NCBI GenBank assembly: GCA_948567375.1
Contig: CAOYZS010000005.1
Span: forward strand, 868,001-932,000
DNA length: 64,000 nucleotides
Direction: 5' to 3'
Origin: Lunularia cruciata
Taxonomy: Eukaryota; Streptophyta; Marchantiopsida; Lunulariales; Lunulariaceae
Shown: one piece after another, positions 42,640-52,523 of the stretch
How positions within the stretch are numbered: position 1 is the first letter of the stretch
Layout: the number at the start of each line of letters is the position of its first letter
Translations under genes and position numbers: made by a program
The notes under the pieces: generated by a model
What the model saw: only the letters and a program-made list of their open reading frames with translations
Database searches by the model: none
What the model was told of the DNA's origin: nothing

Positions 42640-45030
42640 ATGGCAAGAAGGTCACAAATGTTATGGCGGTTTGAAGTTTCACAATTTGTAGGTTAGAAGT
42701 GGTAGCCAAAATTAAGGTCTTGAAAAGACTTTGTATTACGTTTTTAGCATGGAACTAGAATTTTAGTTTCCCATGAGTGATGGCAGAGATAGCTACCAGT
42801 AATTGTGAAGAGGGCCCCAAAATCGAAGGGAAGAGAGGGAGTCCGGCTCGATGGACTGAGTCGGATTGGAGGTTAGTGTTGGGGAAGGAAGCAAGAGAGC
42901 TGACGGGGATCACCTTCTATCGGAAGTGTGATGCTAGAGAAGAGATGGCAGAAATCCGAAATTCTTTCTTTCCTCCGAGAACCACAAATGGCCACAAGGT
43001 GGAGTCCTATCGGGATCCAATTAGAAGAAGTATCGTGGGGGCAATTATGGCCATGTTCAAGCCAGAATGAACAACTTATGTGAACATGCAGCAAGCGGTC
43101 TTCTTCCACCAAATGTTTGCAGGGGTAAAGGTAAATTGGGCGAAGTGTTTTCACCACCAAATGAGGTAGATGGTGATCAATTGGACGACATGTTTGCCTC
43201 CACATTATTTTGCACCATTTGCAGCACATTTCTACTTCGGGTTGAATTTGCTAATAGTGGAGGAGAGGCATTGCATGGTGTCACATTTCCATCCTGATTT
43301 AAGTCGGGAAGCAGATGAAGAAGAGCTTGCAAGTGTGTCATATATGACACACCTGCGAGCCAATGATGATCACTTCTTGAAGATGGGACAATGGAAGATG
43401 GAAGAAGTCACAAGTCCAAAGAAGGAGAAGCGTAGTAAACCCCAAAGAAGCAAAGTCACCTCCAGCTCAAAGGAAGACTTGAAGACTAGTTGTGCAGAGT
43501 AAGAAGATGGTGAGAGAAGCATCATCGGAATCAGAGTCTGAAAAAGAAACAAAGTCGCAAGGAGAGGAATGAGCAAAGGATGAACTCACCTTACAAAGTG
43601 AGGAGTCTGGAAGTGAGAGTGAGGGGGACCCTAAGGTTCAGCAAGCGGTTGGAGTCAGTGAAGCTTGTCATGCGATGATTGACAGAGTACCTAGAACAAC
43701 AAGTCATTGTGTAGCCCTAGTGGTAGACAAGCAGAGACCAGAGGAAAAGAAGGAATATCCTAGGGGCCGAGATCAATGGGTAAGGAAAAGAGAGTTCAGA
43801 AGCGGTGTCTCTAAGATATAAAGATCATGACTTCGGCAAAAGGAGCCGATGGAGGAGCCAAAGTACAAAGACAAAGATAGCAACAAAGATGAAGAGAACT
43901 TCAGTGGGATACTATATCTAACAAAGGTTGTCACACCAGTGCTGGAACTACTGAGGGAGCATCAGAAAGTAATTCCCAAAGATCATAGAAAGGTGATGAA
44001 TGAGCTGCAGGTGGTGAAGCATCTATTGAGTGAAGTGAAGGGGTTGCACGAGCAAGAAGTCCGAAGAAATGAAGAAATTGAAGAACTTCAGAGGGATGAA
44101 GTCTTGAAGAAGAAGACTTTCGAGATGTTACAAGAGAGATGCGAGTCAAGAAGGAAAGAACTGCAGAAGCAAGTAGGGGAATTGAAAGAGCAGGCAATGT
44201 TGCTGAGCAAAATAAAGGAGGAACTTGAAGATGTGCGCATCGAGAATATTCATTTGAAGGTGACGGTAGTGATGATGTAGCAGGAGTTGGACAGCTTGAA
44301 GAAGAGTGCAGCTAGGAAGGATCAAGCATGGCAGAGAGAGTTAGCAGTCAGACATGAAGAAGAAGAAAGATTGTGTGAGCTAGTGCAAAGTGCGGAGCTA
44401 CAAAGTTAACAGTATGCGGAGGAGAAGAAGATGCTGGCTGTTGAGTACGAAGAGGAGCTGAAGATGTATTGTGAAGAGCTGAAGGCAAAGCGATCACAAG
44501 GGTATGAGTTGGAATCAGTGGGAGATGTAGCAGGAAAATTGAGAGCTATGCTCTGCATTGAGGCTGAAGGGAGATTAGAAGAAGCACTTTTGCATGAGCT
44601 CAAGTTGCTTGTATAGGAAACTTAGAAGAGGAGAGTTAAAGATGTAGATATGACTATTTTGCTGATCCGATTGAGGGAGAGAGTAGATCGGAAGATGTTA
44701 GAAGTAGAGGACAACGTTAGTCTCAAATTAGATTTAGTCAATTCAAAGTGAGAGAAAATTAGGAGTAGTGTGACAAGGGAGAAGAAGTTTGATGTTGCAA
44801 ACATCAGTATACAGGTGTCATCGGACTTGTTATTTGACACATTAGAGAAGAGTGGGTCAGGAGATAAGGAAGTAGATGGATTACCCATGAGCTTAATTGT
44901 AGTTCCTAGTGTGGAAGTAGTAGAAGTAGTGCAGGAATTAGTAGTTGTAAATATACCGGAAGAAGGAGAAGTACTAGGAAGATCATTGGGTTTGAAAGCC
45001 GATGATGAGGTAGACATCGGATCGGGGTAA
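42640..45030 (+). pseudogene. LTR-ORF of element A 5' LTR, type I
   Basis: About 797 codons from ATG 42,640 to the stop at 45,028. N-domain: CITFLAWN, KRGSPARWTESDWRLVLGKE, GITFYRKCDAREEM, NGHKVESYRDPIRRSIV, YVNMQQAVFFHQMFAGVKVN, NWAKCFHHQM, LPPHYFAPFAAHFYFGLNLL, MVSHFHPDLS. Then a Lys/Glu linker (43,400-43,840), a coiled coil (43,849-44,620; 143 open codons first), LHELKLLV, DRKMLEVEDNVSLKLDLV, and the tail with SGSGDKEVDGLP and ADDEVDIGSG. Frame 0 for the N-domain, frame 1 for the rest, about nine stops. A 15-base insertion relative to the 3' LTR lies near 43,330. No membrane segment, so an envelope role is unlikely. Confidence 0.78.
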
Positions 45031-45150
45031 GTAACAATCTTGAGATAGGAAGAGGTACATATGAAGAGGTGGTTTGTCAGTTTGTATCTGTAGGTAGGAA
45101 GAGATGTTAGGAAGCGGTACATCAGTAGGAAGAACTACCGTTTGCTTCAA

Positions 45151-45158
45151 TATTTAAG
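45151..45158 (+). promoter_or_regulatory. LTR core promoter TATA box of element A (TATTTAAG)
   Basis: TATTTAAGGGGAACATTTGC, 121 bases after the LTR-ORF stop and about 680 before the LTR end. Conserved in all L LTRs; expected start of genomic RNA about 30 bases downstream. Confidence 0.6.
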
Positions 45159-45836
45159 GGGAACATTTGCAGTACTACGTTGTTTAGTATTCAAATTTCT
45201 GAAGATAGATAAAGCAAAGTGCTAGTTTTAAGTGCTTGTCGCTTGAGCTTAATTCCAATGTCAATTCTGTGTTTGTGTTTGTGAGTGTGTGGAGAAATTC
45301 AAAGTGCAAATCAATGTATATGTGGATGTTGGATTTTGCAGCCTTGATCTTCATTTTGTGTGTTGATCCTGAGTGAAGTGCATTGGAGCAATGCCTTGAC
45401 AGATCTGAGAGGAATTGTAGTGTTGGTAGTATTCTGCATTTGTGAGTGCAGCACGAAGTTGATGTGAAGCAATTTTGATCGAGGAAGTTGTGCCTATAGT
45501 GGAGGGGTGGAACACAATTCTGAGGTGAAATCATTCTTTGCAATGAAGTGCCGTCTTCAGGAGAATGTGAATCATCACAATCAAGAGTTGTTTGAACAGA
45601 ATTTGCTATGTTGTGATTATGTGTGTGTGTATTTGTGACAAGTTGTCAAGATTGTGAGCTTGTTACTCTCTTTTGGGTGTAGTTTCTACCTGAGAGATCA
45701 AAGAAGAAATCAAGAAGAACTACAAGTTACTGTTTGACTTTGTATTTGACCAATTCTGAATCGTATCTTTGTAGGAACAAACTTTACTTACCCAATTACT
45801 GCAAAAGTGATATTTTCTGGGTTGTCATATGATTTT

Positions 45837-45855
45837 TGGGGCCGCTGCCAAGGAT
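45837..45855 (+). other. primer-binding site, tRNA-Asp type (element A)
   Basis: TGGGGCCGCTGCCAAGGAT, seven bases after the LTR end, matches the complement of the plant tRNA-Asp 3' end at 15 of 19 positions. The less decayed sites of element B (61,961 and 63,134) match at 18 of 19. Confidence 0.75.
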
Positions 45856-45917
45856 ACAAAACTCGGAAGTGGAAGAATACAAAGCCAAATTCAAAATTGG
45901 GCGTCAAAGCAATATGA

Positions 45918-47954
45918 ATGTCTACATCAAGAGAACAATGGGAAGAGAGAGTTCAAAGACAAATGTTGCATCATGAAGAAGAAGAACATCTGGAGATCTA
46001 ATCTACTTTGGCCAAAACTGAGCAAGAAGCGTTGGACTTTCAACTTCTTCACAAAGTTCAAGAAGCTTTGCAAGAACTCAAACAAAAGAAATGTGAAGGA
46101 GGGTGGCAAGGCTACTTTTTGTCCCCATCTTCCAAGAAGAAGAAAGACTCGAGTAGGTAGACATATGCATTATGACCTAGTATGCCGACTTCCTCCAAAG
46201 TTGTAAAGGAAGTCAAATTCATTAAGAAGTTTGTTCATGAAAAGACAACACAAACACTTACAGAAGAAGAGTGTCAACATCTTGTACGAACGATCCCTTG
46301 GTTGTCCCAAAGGAATTTTGAGGACCATTTGGAAGGTGTGGAACCTCTATCTTCTAATCGGGTTGAAGTTGACACAACCAGAGAAGAAGAAATTGTCGAA
46401 GAAGACCCCACTTTGAATTTGACTAATTGGAACCCTTGGGCAGCCAACATGGCGTCCATACCAAGCAGCTCTTTGGTTCCCTCAAGTTCAAACTTACCTC
46501 AGTCGATTCTCCCGCATCAAATGATGACTTCGTTACTTGTGACCCGACACGCCTATCAAAAGTATAAGGGGACAGAACAAGACAAAGACCCTAATGAATT
46601 AATCAAGGAGTTCGAAGTCATTTCCTTTGCCAACAAGGAACATGAATTTGCGGATCGACTGTGGATTTTTCCAAGTCTGCTCCGAAAGAAAGCTCGGAGC
46701 TGGTACACCCATGTAACTCAAAAGGGGTTCACACCAACAAACTAGGCAGACTTACAAAATGGCTTCCTGGAACAATTTTGGGAAGTGGATTATGATACAA
46801 GTGTCTTTGCAGCACTTAATGATTTGGACCAAGGGAAGAAGGAAAAATTGAGAGATTATTCTGAGCGGTTCATGGCCTTATTGAACCAAGTTCCGAAACA
46901 ATCCAATGTGGTGGGTTATTCCAATGCCCAAGCCATTACTTGGTTTCCTGGAGGGCTTTCACCAGAGATTTGAATCTTTGCCAGGGAGAGGAATGTAACT
47001 TCCCTAGACAAAGTCCTCAAACATGTTGCCCAATATGAGGCAGCTCACTCTCACTCGTCCAGCAACCAAAGAAATCAGGAGAAGAAGGGCAAGAAGCCTA
47101 GACAAAGAGCTTCTCGCAACACCTCTCCTTCTTTGGAGGAATCCTCCACATCTTTGAGTTCTTCTTCAGAATCCAACAAAAAACCCAAGCCGCGAAGAAT
47201 ATGAAGACGTGGAGGAAAGAAGCCAGTAACACCGCCAACAAAGAATGTACCTAAGGCGGATCAGAAGCTGGAAACTCTTATTAAAGAGTTCATGGATTTC
47301 AAGATCCAGATGATTGGGGCTAAGGACCAAAGAAAGCCCCCATCATTTGGTCAACCAAATGTATGGTGCACTACGTGTGGTAAATCTGGCCACGCTAATA
47401 TGGACTGTTTGACCCACATTGCATTTCCAGTGCAACAAATTGATTGGGTCCCTGGTTGGGACCAGAGTGAGGAAGAAGAGGCTATATACCAAACCCAAGA
47501 GATACAATCTCCGACGAGCACATCATATCAAGGTCCCATGTATGGACTAAGAGAGTACAATAATAATGCTCCCTCACAAAGACCACCGATGGGCGGCCAA
47601 AATAGACCTCAAAATGTTGCACTGGGTGCTTGTTACAATTGTGGCTCGATGGGACATTGGTCTCCAAATTGTTTGGAGCCAGGATGGCAAATTGGGTACG
47701 TGCCCCTTTGTGGAAATTGTAAAGGATTGGGGCACACGGGAAATCAGTGCCCGCAACCACCCAATCCAAAGCCCCCTGTAAAGTATGTACAGACCCCCGC
47801 TGAGTGTGTTGCGCTCCAAGCGCAGGGGGATACGAATGTAAATTGTATCACACTTGAAGAAGAGAGACCTCAAGAAGGGAGTCCTGCTTCAGAAGGAGAA
47901 TGGCCAGACCTCAAAATCTTGAAGGTAGAAACCCGCACAGGGAGGAAGAATTGA
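45918..47954 (+). pseudogene. gag of element A
   Basis: Nucleocapsid/capsid polyprotein, about 678 codons in one frame. ATG 45,918 (MSTSREQ; element B has MSTLREQ in the same place). Capsid landmarks: RSWYTHV at about 46,695, LQNGFLEQFWEVDYDTSVF, GYSNAQAITWF, FARERNVTSLDKVLKH. A Ser-rich and basic stretch follows (47,040-47,240). Three CX2CX4HX4C zinc knuckles, each 42 bases, lie at 47,367-47,408, 47,631-47,672 and 47,709-47,750, and a Pro-rich stretch follows. In-frame stops near 46,002, 46,158, 46,173, 46,743, 46,971 and 47,202; those at 46,743 (TGG to TAG) and 46,971 (CGA to TGA) are transitions relative to element B. The frame runs on into pol, so gag-pol was probably one polyprotein. Confidence 0.85.
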
Positions 47955-49100
47955 GCTCCCAAAGAAGTGAGTACTATGTCTTTGTCTTCATGAAAAGCAA
48001 AGAGACTCCGAATAAAAGCTATTCTTTTTGCTAAAGACGAAAAGGTCCTAGCAAAAGCTAAAGTAAAAGCCTTGCAGAAAGAAATTAAGGAAGCAGTACT
48101 CCGCACGTAGGAGATGAGTTTGGAGGAGAGTACAAAGACATAACCTCTAGTTTTTCCGGCGGATATCAGGTCCAAAGTAAAAGACTTGATCCAAGCCAAA
48201 GTCGGGCAACCCGATGATCATTGGGTCAAGGACATACGTACTCCGATTACTATCCTTAAGCACCCCAAAGTCCAATTTGAACAAGCATAAACTTCAGATC
48301 CAAAGACAAAGGTGAAGTAGGTGAAATTGGGAGGAGTTCCATAGTATGATATTGTGGCAGATATGGTGTCTACAAGTGCTAATGTCACATTTAAACAATT
48401 GTGGGAGGACAACAAGCTGTACAAAAAGCAGCTAAGTTCAGCCCTCAAGAAAGTAAGGGCGATGACTAAGAAAGACTTGCCCACAATTTATCGTATTGAA
48501 CAAGAAGATTTGGGATCTCCCTTGGTGGATGCGGAGATAGCAGGCTGTATGATCACATCCATACCCATTGATTTGGGGTCGGGTGTGAATGTCATGACAG
48601 AAGACACTGCACATTGATTGGGATATACAACATTTGAACCAACACTCCAAATTCTGAAATTTGCGGATCAAACTAGGAGACGGCCCTTGGGCATATTGTT
48701 GAATATCACCACAAATCATTGGAAGGGTGCTCTTCAAATTGAATTACATTATGTTGCGACCAGTAACCAAAACTGGTTATCCTCTCTTGATTGGAAGACC
48801 CTGGTTGTACAATGCCCAGGTCATGGTGGATTGGCACCAACAAAAATTAAGATTTAAAGACATTTCATCCAAAGAGCAAAAGCTGGTGACTGTAAGTTGG
48901 ACGAAGGTTCCTCACCTTGGGGAAACTACTTTGTTAGAAGACAAAGATGAATCCACAAATTCATCGTCTTCATCTTCCAAAGACTCTAAGATGAAGTCCA
49001 AGTTAATTACCTGGAATGCTACGGGGTAAAGCTCAAAGACAAAGACCCATACAACATTGCCTCGGGTGAACAAGACTTGGAGGAAGGGGGTTTGACGGTA
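47955..49100 (+). pseudogene. protease region of element A pol
   Basis: Aspartic protease segment after gag, same frame. A Lys-rich spacer (48,000-48,330) precedes VTFKQLWEDNKLYKKQLS, IYRIEQEDLGSP, then the active-site turn PIDLGSGVNVMTED with its aspartate at 48,570-48,572, and after a frameshift near 48,720 the YPLLIGRPWLYNAQ motif at about 48,778-48,820, the usual second conserved block of such proteases. DLGSG in place of DT/SG is known in Athila/Tat-type elements. An acidic serine stretch follows. At least six stops. Confidence 0.75.
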
Positions 49101-50690
49101 GTACATCTCGGATTGAGCCGAGTGAGCCTTGTGGAAGGCGCCATCAACCCCGATGACTATTAAGATGTGGTCTTGACTAAAGGAAAATTTTTGAAGATTT
49201 CAAAGTCAGTCACTGTGGAGGAGTTGGTAGGATACACTGCCCTGTTTATAGAATTCCAAGATGTATTCACCTGGTCTATTGATCAAATGTCGGGAATTCC
49301 ACAAGAATTTGGACAACATCAGATTGATCTAGTTGAAGGTGTAGTTCCGGTTCGCCAAAGACAATACCGCCTGAACCCAAAGTACTCCCTCTTGGTGAAA
49401 GATGAAATTGACAAGTACTTAGGGGCCGGAATAATCTTTCCTGTCTTGAGCAATGAGTGGGTTTCCCCCATTATCATCGTTCCAAAGAAGAAGACAGGAA
49501 AGATTCAAGTGTGCCAAGATTTTTGCAAATTAAATGCAGTCACAAGAAAGGATCACCAAGTAGCTAGTCACCCTTGCTATAGTTTTCTCGATGGATTTTC
49601 AAGATATAATCAAGTATCCATTCAAGAAGAGGACAAGGATAAAACTTCATTCACCACCAATTGGGGCACCTTTGCTTACAATCAAATGCCCTTTGGGTTG
49701 TGCAATGCTCCCGCTACTTTCCAACAGATGATGAATGTGATCTTCAAGGATTTCATGCGTAAATTTGTGGAAGTCTTCATTGATGATTTTTGTGTGTTTG
49801 GACAAAGAGATGTACATTTGGATTACCTTCGCCAAACCTTTGAAAGGTTTTATTTTGCCGGTTTGTCATTATACCCGGAGAAATGCTTCTTTGCAATGAA
49901 AGAGGGAATTCTTTTGGGGCATCGGGTGTCAAGCCAAGGTATTGAAGTTGATGCCAAGAAGGTCAAAGTAATCTCAGCTTTGGAATCCTTGAAGAATATC
50001 CGGGAATTGAGAGCCTTCTTAGGACATGTCGGATACTACAGACACTTTGTGTCATCTTATGCGGTGCTGGCTGCACCCCTTACAAAGCTACTGAAGAAAT
50101 CCAAAAACTACTTGTGGGAAGCCATGCAAGAAGATGCTTTCCAAGTATTGAAGCGGAAACTGGTTGAAGCACCAGTTATGAGGGCCCCAAATTGAGACGC
50201 CCCTTTTCATGTGTATCTAGACACTTTGTCCATGGCAATCAAGGTTGTCTTAAGTCGAAAGGACAAGAAGAAGAAGGACTACCCGGTCTATTAGCCAACC
50301 AACAATTATTAGTCTCAAAAAAGAACTATTCAATGACTAAATGAGAAGCACTCTGGAATGGTGTATGCCTGCAAGAAAGTTTGCTACTACCTACTGGGAT
50401 ACAAGTTCGTCTTCTATGTTGACCATTATGCATTGCAACACTTGGTCAAGAAGGTAGATTTGTCCCGGCAAATTGCATGATGGATCTTGTTGTTACAAGA
50501 ATTCACATACATTGTAAAAGTAAGGAAGGGAGCTTTGCATTCAAATGCGGACTTCTTATCCAAGTTAGAAACTCAAGACCAAGAGTTGGAAATCAATGAT
50601 TGGTTTTCTGATGAAGAGCTATATCATTTGATGGCTGTTCAAAGTACAATGTGTGTGGCTGAATTGCATGTGTCATTGTCCTGAGGGGCT
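49101..50690 (+). pseudogene. reverse transcriptase and RNase H of element A
   Basis: The best open part is 342 codons at 49,167-50,195. RT blocks in order: VSPIIIVPKKKTGKIQVCQD, RKDH followed by a missing 11-codon piece, GTFAYNQMPFGLCNAPATFQ, the catalytic box FIDD at 49,776-49,787, FAMKEGILLGHRVSSQGI, LRAFLGHVGYYRHFV. RNase H follows with FHVYLDTLSMAI (first Asp), a stop-rich middle, and FVFYVDHYALQHLVKK (last Asp); element B retains SRQLSVSEKNYLMTEREA in the middle. A spacer to 50,690 leads into integrase and contains a frameshift near 50,670. Confidence 0.87.
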
Positions 50691-51945
50691 GGACCCGGAG
50701 CAAAGGGCAGTCTTCCTCCAAAAAATGGGACTGTACCAATTAAAACACAACATTTTGTTTAAGATGGGCAAAGATGAAGTACTTTGGAGATGTTTGGAAG
50801 CATATGAAGTCAGAGGAGTCATTGAATCCTTACACTCAGAAGCATTAGGAGGAAATTATGCCCTGAAAAATATGGTGAAGAAAATCCTTTCAGTAGGGTA
50901 TTGGTGGCCTACAATGTATAAAGATACTCACGCCTATATTCAAAGTTGTGATGCTTGTCAAAGAACAAGGAAACCAACGGCGAATTCCCAACGGCCTTTG
51001 AAACCAATTTTGCCCCTGGCCCCATTTGAGAAATGGGGTATTGATTTTGTGGGCCCTATTCAACCAGTGACCCGTGTCATGAGGAAGAGGTACATCCTGG
51101 CATGCACCAATTATGCTACCAAGATGGTGGAAGCAGAGGCAACACGAAGAGATGATGCAAAAACAGTTGCAGAATTTTTCTTCTGAAACATCATTTCCCA
51201 TTATGGGTGTCCTTTGGAATTGGTCAGTGATTGGGGAACCCATTTTTTGAACTTTATGGTGGAAGCGTTAACCAAGTACTTCCAAATTAAACATCAAAAG
51301 ACCATGCCTTACAACCCAAAAGCAAATGAACTCACAAAGAAGGCCAACGGATTGTTGTGCAAAATTTTGAACAAGGTAGCAGTCAATTATGCCTACGAAT
51401 GGGACACAAAGTTACCTGCAGCTTTGTGGGCATTTCGAACAACTCAAAAGATTACTACCAAGCAAACTCCTTACTTCTTGACATACGGATTGCATCCCAT
51501 ATTACCAGTTGAATTTGAAGTACCAACATATCAAATTCTTTGTGAAGAACGCTTGTCGGAGGAAGAAAGCCAAGATCTTTGGATCCATCAACTGATGTGG
51601 TTAGAAGAGAGAAGGAACAATGCAATGCAAACTATGAAGGAAGTCCAAGAACAACAGAAGGTTAGGCACGATAAAAGAATCAAACTTGTGGCTGTTTAGG
51701 AGGGAGACTTGGTATTGTTATATGACAATCGCCGCATATTTTTTCCAGGAAAATTACATTTGAGGTGGATGGGGCTGTATTGCGTGATGCACATATATGT
51801 CAATGGCTCTATTCAACTTGCAAACTTGGACGGCAATCCTTTTGCCACTCGCATCAACGGGTGGAGGGTAAGAAAATATTGGACCACAGACCCAACTTTG
51901 TATAAAGAACCACTTGTCAGTGTTCGCGAGGACGCTCACATTTGA
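50691..51945 (+). pseudogene. integrase of element A
   Basis: Frame 1, following the pol frameshift. The zinc-binding region has LHSEALGGNYAL...CDACQRTRKP; the second histidine is Asn (codon 50,854) where element B has His. The core has WGIDFVGPI (first Asp at about 51,041), ELVSDWGTHF (second Asp), but the region of the third residue reads NELTKKANG (51,325-51,350), Lys at 51,337 where element B has the expected Glu. Then TKQTPYFLTYGLHPILPVEF, and a C-terminal GPY-type module GKLHLRWMGLY with WRVRKYW. No chromodomain. Stops at about 51,184 and 51,697. Confidence 0.85.
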
Positions 51946-51954
51946 GGGAGGGGG
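51944..51954 (+). other. polypurine tract of element A
   Basis: GAGGGAGGGGG overlaps the last pol codons and stop region and lies two bases before the 3' LTR start at 51,957. Confidence 0.75.
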
Positions 51955-52330
51955 TATGTGGTGCCCACATTTTTTGTTTTTTCTATTTATTAGCATTTAA
52001 GGGAAGAAGTAAGCACGGAAAGCCAAATTGCGGAAGAAGTAATGGATGGAAGGGACTTTGGAGGAAATCTGAAGAAGGAGAGATCGAATCTGATGATGGA
52101 CGTACTCAGAAGAGGCATACGACGGAAAAAGTCCAAAGAGCATTGTCTTTGGGTTGGAAAGTGCAAGTGATACGAAGACCGTCTAACAACCTTGGTATGT
52201 GGCAAGAAAGTACACTTCAAGAAACGGCGGAGGCAGAAGAAGCATGTCTTGATAGTGACAGGACAGCAACACACAGAAGAGGGGAAGTCAAATTTGAAGT
52301 CGACTGATGAATGACTACAATTTGAGGTAA

Positions 52331-52337
52331 TATAAAA
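52331..52337 (+). promoter_or_regulatory. TATAAAA box upstream of LTR-ORF (3' LTR)
   Basis: TATAAAA 193 bases before ATG 52,524. In the genomic RNA this copy lies downstream of pol. Confidence 0.5.
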
Positions 52338-52523
52338 TTGCAATTGTGCAGGGACAAGTTGAATATGCAAAGTAAATTTCCAATTCCTTTGAGTAGTCAT
52401 CATGCAATAATGCGTGTCCGGAAGCCAATTGAGAGAGCAATTTTCTGAAATCGAGAAGGGGTTAGAGTGTCTCGTCCAAGAGAAGGCATAGTCTTTCAGT
52501 GCTGAAGATCAAGAGAGTAGATC

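Larger units (their letters stand above)
42072..45829 (+). mobile_element. 5' LTR of element A (3,758 bp), carrying LTR-ORF
   Basis: Starts TGTGGTGCCTACATTC, ends GGGTTGTCATA, immediately before the PBS. Contents: leader (42,072-42,446), TATAAAA (42,447), LTR-ORF (42,640-45,030), TATTTAAG (45,151), R/U5 (about 45,180-45,829). U3 is thus about 3.1 kb. The corresponding start occurs again after the PPT at 51,957. Confidence 0.88.

Noticed and set aside
42640-45030. LTR-ORF as an envelope-like gene
   Set aside because: No signal peptide, membrane span, glycosylation-rich ectodomain or furin-type site is visible; the protein is charged and coiled.
42072-45829. LTR-ORF as a gene between pol and a short 3' LTR of an upstream element
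   Set aside because: No pol remnant or polypurine tract precedes 42,072; the same block with the same start lies both before the PBS and after the PPT of one element, which is the LTR pattern.
51709-51945. Chromodomain at the end of pol
   Set aside because: The end matches the GPY-type integrase module (LRWMG.Y, WRVR.YW); no aromatic-cage chromodomain pattern follows.
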